This document shows positions 1 to 6,000 of a stretch of 6,650 nt of DNA, one piece after another. Where the stretch lies: the NCBI GenBank assembly GCA_919902095.1, contig CAKKQL010000131.1, positions 1-6,650 on the forward strand, given 5' to 3'. Each line of letters starts with the position of its first letter. The first letter of the stretch is position 1. The notes beneath the pieces are model-generated. The model was not told the origin of the DNA, did no database searches, and worked only from the letters and a program-made list of their open reading frames with translations. A program made the translations under genes and the position numbers. The DNA comes from Acidiferrobacterales bacterium. Lineage in GTDB: Bacteria; Pseudomonadota; Gammaproteobacteria; Acidiferrobacterales; Sulfurifustaceae.

Positions 1-3000
1 CAACCGCTATGTGCGCTACAAGGCGTATTTCACGACTTCGGATACGGCGTATACCCCAAGCCTGGATGATATCACGATCAACTATTTAAGCGCGACGAGC
101 GCCTTGACCACGGCGACAAGTAATGCGGTGGCGGTGAGCGCGGCGGCCATGGGGACGGCCAATGTCCAGCCCGCGGCGCTGGTCGTGGGCATTAAAGGGG
201 ACGCGGCTGTCAGTTTCACGACCATTAACCCCATTCCCGCCAACGGCAAGATCACGGTGACCTTCCCGGCCGGGTTTACTTTGAACTCCGGGGGGACCAC
301 AACGGCTTCTTCAGCAACAATGGACGGCACATTAACGGCCGGCGTCGTTGGCCAGGTGGTGACGATCACCCGAAGCGGCGGCACGGAACAGGCCGGCGGC
401 CAGGCGGAAGTCATTACCTTAACGAATATCAAGAATCCGAATGTGACAGGCTCCACCGGAACCTATGATGTGGAGACAACAACCTCCAACGCGGCGGTCA
501 AGATCGACCGCGCCTTAGGCGTCGCGGCGGACACGGTCATAAACGGCGGGGCGTTAACATCCACCAATGTGGAGCCGGCCTCGTTTGCCCCGAATTATAA
601 GGGAGATGTCGCGGTCAGCTTTACGGCCGTCAACCCCATCCCCGCGGACGGCAAGATCGTGGCCGCCTTCCCTAATACCTTAGGAACGGGATTTGTGCTG
701 AATTCCGGGGCAAGCACCGCGGCAAGTTCCGCGACTATGGACGGCACCTTCGCTGTTTCCGTGACAGGGACAACGGCGACAATCACGCGCAGCGGCGGCA
801 CGCAGGAAGCCGCGGGAGCTGAAACGATCACCTTGACGAATATCAAGAACCCGGATATCGCCGGTTCCACCGGTACTTACGCGATCACCACCAGATCCGG
901 CGGGGACGCGGACATCGACACCAACGCGGCGGTCGCGGCGGATAATATCACGGCGGGGGCTTTAACCGCCACCAATGTCCAGCCGGCCTCCCTGGTGGCC
1001 GGGGCGCAGGGCGGCAACGTGACGGTTTCCTTTACCATCGCTAACGCCCTGCCGGCCAACGGCAAGATCGTGATCATTTTTCCGTCGACACCGGGGAGCG
1101 GGTTTAATTTATCCAGCGTGACCTCAGGGAGCGCGTTTAGTCCAGGGGACATAAACGGCACACTGTCAACCTCTGTGAACGGGCAGACATTGACCATTAC
1201 CCGCGGCGGCGCGGCCGCGGCCATTACCGCGCCGGCCACCATCGATGACTTAGTGATTGCTAATGTGAAAAATCCCACGGTCAGCGGGACGACGGGGGCC
1301 TACCGCATTGACACACGGACATCCGCGGATGTTGTCATCGACCAGAATATCGCGGTCGCCGCGGACACGGTGACACCGGGAGCGCTTACCTCCGTCAATG
1401 TCCAGCCGGCCCAGCTGTCTTCCAGTTACGTCGGCAGTGTGACGGTTTCCTTGACGACGGCCAACCCGGTCCCGGCGGACGGTAAAATTTTAGTGACTTT
1501 TGGCAGTGGATTCGCTTTTAACAGCGGCGCGGCAACGGCGGCAACTTCGGCAACGATGGACGGCACTCTGGCGGTAGGTATCAGCGGTTCGATTGTGACC
1601 ATCACCCGCGGCGGCGGAACTTCGCAGAGCGCGGCCGCCGAGACGATTACGTTGAGCAATGTCCGTAACCCGCAGGTTTCCGGTTCGACCGGAAACTATC
1701 AAGTGAAGACGCAGACAGGCGCGGATGAGACGATCGACCAGGATCTGGCGGTTGCCGCGGACACGATCACCGCCGGCGCGTTAAGCGCGGCGAACGTCCA
1801 GCCCGCGTCTTTGACCGCCGGAGCGAGCGGCAACGTGACCATTTCTTTCACAACGACCAACCCGATCCCGGCGGACGGGAAAATGGCCGTCGGATTTCCC
1901 GCCACCTTCGCCTTTAACAGCGGCGCGGCCACGGCGGCGACGTCGGCGACGATGGACGGAGCTCTGGCGGCCGCGATCAGCGGTTCGACCGTGACCATCA
2001 CCCGCAGCGGCGGGACTTCGCAGGCGGCGGCCGCGGAGACGATTGTTTTGAGCAATGTCCGCAACCCGCAGGTGAGCGGCACGCCGGGCGCGGCGTATAC
2101 CATTGAAACGAAGAATGCCGCGGATACGTTGATTGACGCCAATATGAATGTGGCGGCCGATACCTTTACGGCCGGCGCGTTGAGTGTCCTTTCCATGACG
2201 CATGCTTCTTTGGCGGCGGGCGCTGTTTCGGATACAACAGTTGCCTTTACCACGGCCAACCCCATTCCGGTTAACGGTGATGTCCAGGTGACGTTCCCGG
2301 CCGGGTTTAATATTGCCGCGGCGGCGTATGTGTCCGGGAACGCGGGATCGACGGTGGCCGTGGCCGGGCAGGTGTTAACGGTGAATTTAGGCACGGCGGT
2401 CCCCGCGACGGGCCCGGTCTCATTGGTGGTTTCCGGGATCAAGAACCCGACGGTGACGGGTTCCGGCGGAAGCTATGCCATGGAAAGCCAGGATGTTTCA
2501 GATATTTTGATCGATAATGGAACGGCGGCGGCGAATACCTTTACCGCCGGGGCGCTTGTGTCACCAACGGTCACGCACGCGTCACTGGTGGCCGGTGCGG
2601 TGTCCAATACGACGATCGCCTTTACGACGGCGAACCCCATCGCGGTCAACGGGGATGTGCAGGTGACGTTCCCGGCCGGGTTTAATATTACCGCGGCGGC
2701 GTATGTGTCCGGGAACGCGGGATCAACGGTGGCCGTGGCCGGGCAGGTGTTGACAATGAATTTAGGCACGGCGGTTTCCGCGACGGGTCCGGTCTCATTG
2801 GTGGTTTCGGGGATCAAGAACCCGGTCGTGAGCGGTTCCGCGGGAAGCTACGGCGTGGAAACGCAGGACGCGTCAGATATTTTGATCGATAATGGAACGG
2901 CGGTGGCGAACACCATATCGGCGAGCACGCTGGGCGCGACCAATGTCCAGCCGGCGACGCTGGAGGTCAGCGCGACCGGAAACGTGGTCGTTTCCTTCAC

Positions 3001-6000
3001 GACCTCCAACCCCTTGCCGGCCGACGGCAAGATCAAGATCACCTTCCCGAACAGTTTGGGCGCCGGATTCGATTTTACCGCGATCACACCGCCGGTCCAG
3101 GCCACGTCCGCCGCTAATATTGACGGAAGTCTCTGGATCACCAAGAGCGGCCAGACCTTGACCATCACCCGCAGCGGGGGGACGGTTTTGGCGGCCGGCA
3201 GTGTTGTGAATGATTTGACCATCGCGAACGTCAAGAACCCGGATGTCGTCGGAAGCACGGGGACATATACGATCCGGACAACGGATACCACAGATGTGGT
3301 TATTGACGAAGATACGGCCGTTGCCGCGGATACGACGGTGGCCGGCGCTTTGACCGCGACGAACGTCCAGCCGGCTTCTCTGACGGCGGGCATTTCGGGC
3401 AACGTGACGGTGTCGTTTACTCCCGCGCATGCTTTGCCGGCGAACGGCAAAATACTTGTGACCTTCCCGCCCAGCTTTGGTTTAACCAACGTCCTGTCTA
3501 CGGATGCCTCCAGCGCCGCGTTGGGCGTTTTGACCGCCAGTGTGAGCGGCCAGGTCGTCACGATCACCCGTAACGGGGCGGGCAGTATCGTAAACGGCGG
3601 CACGGCTATAAATGATCTGGTGATCGGCAACGTCCGCAATCCTATTATCAGCGGTTCCGGCGGCACGTACGCGATCGCGACGGCCAATTCTTCCACATTG
3701 ACTATTGATCAGAATACTTCTGTGGCGGCGGATACCTTTGTGGCCGGAATTTTGAGCGCCACGAACGTCCAGCCGGCCAGTCTGGTCGCCGGTGCCACAG
3801 GCAACGCGACGGTGAGCTTTACCACGCAAAACAGCATCCCTAATAATGCCTATATCGAAGTGACCTTCGGCGGCGGATTTAACGTGGCGGGTGTTACCGG
3901 CGCCTCCAGCGCGGCGGATATTAACGGTGGATTGACGACAACGGTGAGCGGCCAGACGGTGCGGATTACCCGTAACGGGGCTGGCACCGCGGTCGGGGCC
4001 GGGGCGATCGTCGATGATTTGGTGATCGCGGGGGCCAGGAACCCCGTGGTCAGCGGAACGACGGGTGTGTACGTGATCGCGACGTATTACGCGGCCGGAG
4101 GGATCATTGACGACGACATCAACGTCACGGCCGATACGATTACCGTCGGAAGTTTGAGCGCTACCAACGTCCAGCCGGCGAGTTTGGTTGCCGGCGCGGT
4201 AGGTAACGCGACGGTGGCCTTTACGACGGCCAACCCGGTCCCGGCGGACGGAAAAATTTTGGTCACCTTCGGCAGTGGATTTGACATCACCGGGGTGGCA
4301 TCCAACGGCGCCGCGAGCGCTTTGGATATCAACGGAACACTCACGGTCAGCCGTGTCGGCCAGGTTTTGACGATCACCCGCGGCGGCGGGGCGGCGATTG
4401 CCGCCGGGGCGGTTATTGATGATCTGGTGATCGCGGGCGTAAAGAATCCTGTGGTGCCCGGAACGACCGGAACCTATACGATCAAGACGACGACCTCCAC
4501 GGACGCGGATATCGATCAGAACACCTCGGTCGCGGCGGATACAATCGTCGCCGGGGCGTTGGCTTCGACCAACGTCCAGCCGGCGAGTCTTGTGGCGGGG
4601 GCGAGCGGCAACGTGACGGTCAGTTTGACGACCGCCAACCCGATCCCGGTCGGCGGGAAAATTGTCCTCACATTTCCCGCGGGATTCGTGTTCAGCAACG
4701 GGGGCGCGACAGCCGCGACGTCCGCGAGCATGGACGGGACCCTGGCTGTTTCCGTGACCGGTCAAGTCATGACACTGACCCGCAGCGGCGGGACTTCGCA
4801 GCCGCCGGCGGCGGAAACGATTACGTTAACCAATATCCGTAATCCGCAGGTTACCGGCTCGACGGGTGTTTATCAGATCAAGACCAGCACTTCCGCGGAC
4901 GTCGACATTGACCAGGATTTGAGCGTGGCGGCGGATACGATTACGGTTGGCAGTTTAACTTCGCTGAGCGTGACACACACGACGAGCCTGATCGCGGCCC
5001 AGACGTCAGCGACGACGATCAATTTCACGGCGGCCAACCCGATCGCCGTTGGCGGCAAGGCGGTTGTCACATTTGATCCCGATTTTAATATCAGCGCGGC
5101 CACGTTTACCAGCGGTAACAGCGGCGCGACGGCCGCCGCCGCTTCGAACGTCTTGACGGTCACTTTAGGAACGGCGGTCACGAGTGGCCAGGCCGTGAGC
5201 CTGGTCATCGGCGGCATTGTGAACCCGCCGGTCCCGCAGACGGTGGATGCCTACGTTATTACGACCAGGACGGCCGCGGATGTCAACATCGACACGGGTT
5301 CCGCGACCGGCAACGCGATTGTCGCCAGCTTTGCCTTCACCGCGCCGACGGGCGCCTCGAGCTGGCCCGTGGGCAAGGCCCAGACCGTGACCTGGACGAC
5401 CATCGGGACGGTTGTCAATGTCAATCTTTCTTACGCCGTTGAAACGGATTCTTATGTGAGCTATACCGCGGTTGTGAGCAATTGTTCGACAGCCGCCGGC
5501 CAGAGCTGCGCTTCCGGCAACTATAGCTGGACGGTGCCCAATATCGTGCCCAGTCCGCAAACCGACCGGGATATCCTGGCCAAATTAAAGGTGGCGGATG
5601 CCGACGCGGGGCATCCGGCGGCCTCGGCGTTGACCAGCGCCTTTCTCGTCAAATATCATGCCATCACCTGGAGAATTCTCGACGCCAACGGGAACCCCGT
5701 CACCGGCCTGAATGTCGCGGAAGCCCTGACGAGCAACCCGGGCAAAGCGGCCTGGAACATTACGGCCAATACATTCAGCGGCAATAATACGGTCCAGTAT
5801 TATCCGGACAACACGGACGTGGGGAAGGATCTTTACACGACGCTCTTTGAACGTATCGAATCGGGGACCACCTATTCGACGTCTTCGGCCGGATGGCAGG
5901 CGAACCAGGACAGAACGATTGCCCTGACCATGGACACGGCGGCGACGGCATCTCTTACCTATGAGACGCAGATCAACGCGGTCTATAACGCGTCGAATGA

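Larger units (their letters stand above)
149..5317 (+). repeat. Array of 13 tandem Ig-like repeats (R1-R13)
   Basis: Anchoring on the NVQPA motif or its equivalent, copies begin at bases 149, 554, 962, 1385, 1781, 2180, 2555, 2930, 3350, 3752, 4154, 4559 and 4955, a period of 375-423 bp. The common core is L-[ST]-x-T-N-V-Q-P-A-S-L, then GNVTVSFTTANPIPADGKI, a VTFPAGF strand, a variable middle, a TITRSGG-like strand, NP.VSGSTGTY, and an acidic linker with Ile-Asp before VAADT. Alternating hydrophobic residues indicate an all-beta fold. Three subclasses differ in the back half. A1 has AETITLTNI (R1, R2, R4, R5, R12). A2 has a DDLVI or NDLVI strand (R3, R8-R11). B has SVTH/THASL at the front and SLVVSGI at the back, and lacks the TMDGTL/TITRSGG part (R6, R7, R13). 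The role is probably a stalk or adhesive fibre. I know similar unnamed Ig-like repeats from large bacterial proteins but cannot assign a Pfam family with certainty. Confidence 0.95.

Noticed and set aside
149..151. ATG codon at the start of R1 as a true gene start
   Set aside because: The frame is open and of protein-like sequence upstream to base 2 (end of a beta-sandwich domain), and no ribosome-binding site precedes it.
2892..3161. + strand open frame of 89 codons in another frame
   Set aside because: It overlaps repeats R7/R8 of the main frame. Its translation is an Arg/Pro/Ser-rich frame-shift product with no domain pattern.
149..5317. CRISPR array or non-coding satellite as explanation of the periodicity
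   Set aside because: The unit is 363-423 bp, copies differ mostly at synonymous positions, and the reading frame is kept throughout. This is a coding domain repeat.
149..5317. RTX-type Ca2+-binding nonapeptide repeats
   Set aside because: No GGxGxDxxx series is present. The Gly- and Asp-rich segments are isolated turns and linkers in longer beta domains.
82..5560. Many open frames on the - strand, up to 427 codons (3482-4765)
   Set aside because: They are antisense to a single uninterrupted + frame. Several start alike (for example at 456 and 870) because they read the complement of the same repeated segment. The GC-rich, GCG/GGC/ACG-biased codons remove stops from the complementary frames. 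Their products look like Ala/Arg/Gly or Pro/Val-rich shadow translations without domain features.
5318..5656. Fungal origin suggested by the Kre9/Knh1-like domain
   Set aside because: This module is widespread in bacterial extracellular proteins. The intronless multi-kilobase frame and codon use fit a bacterium better.
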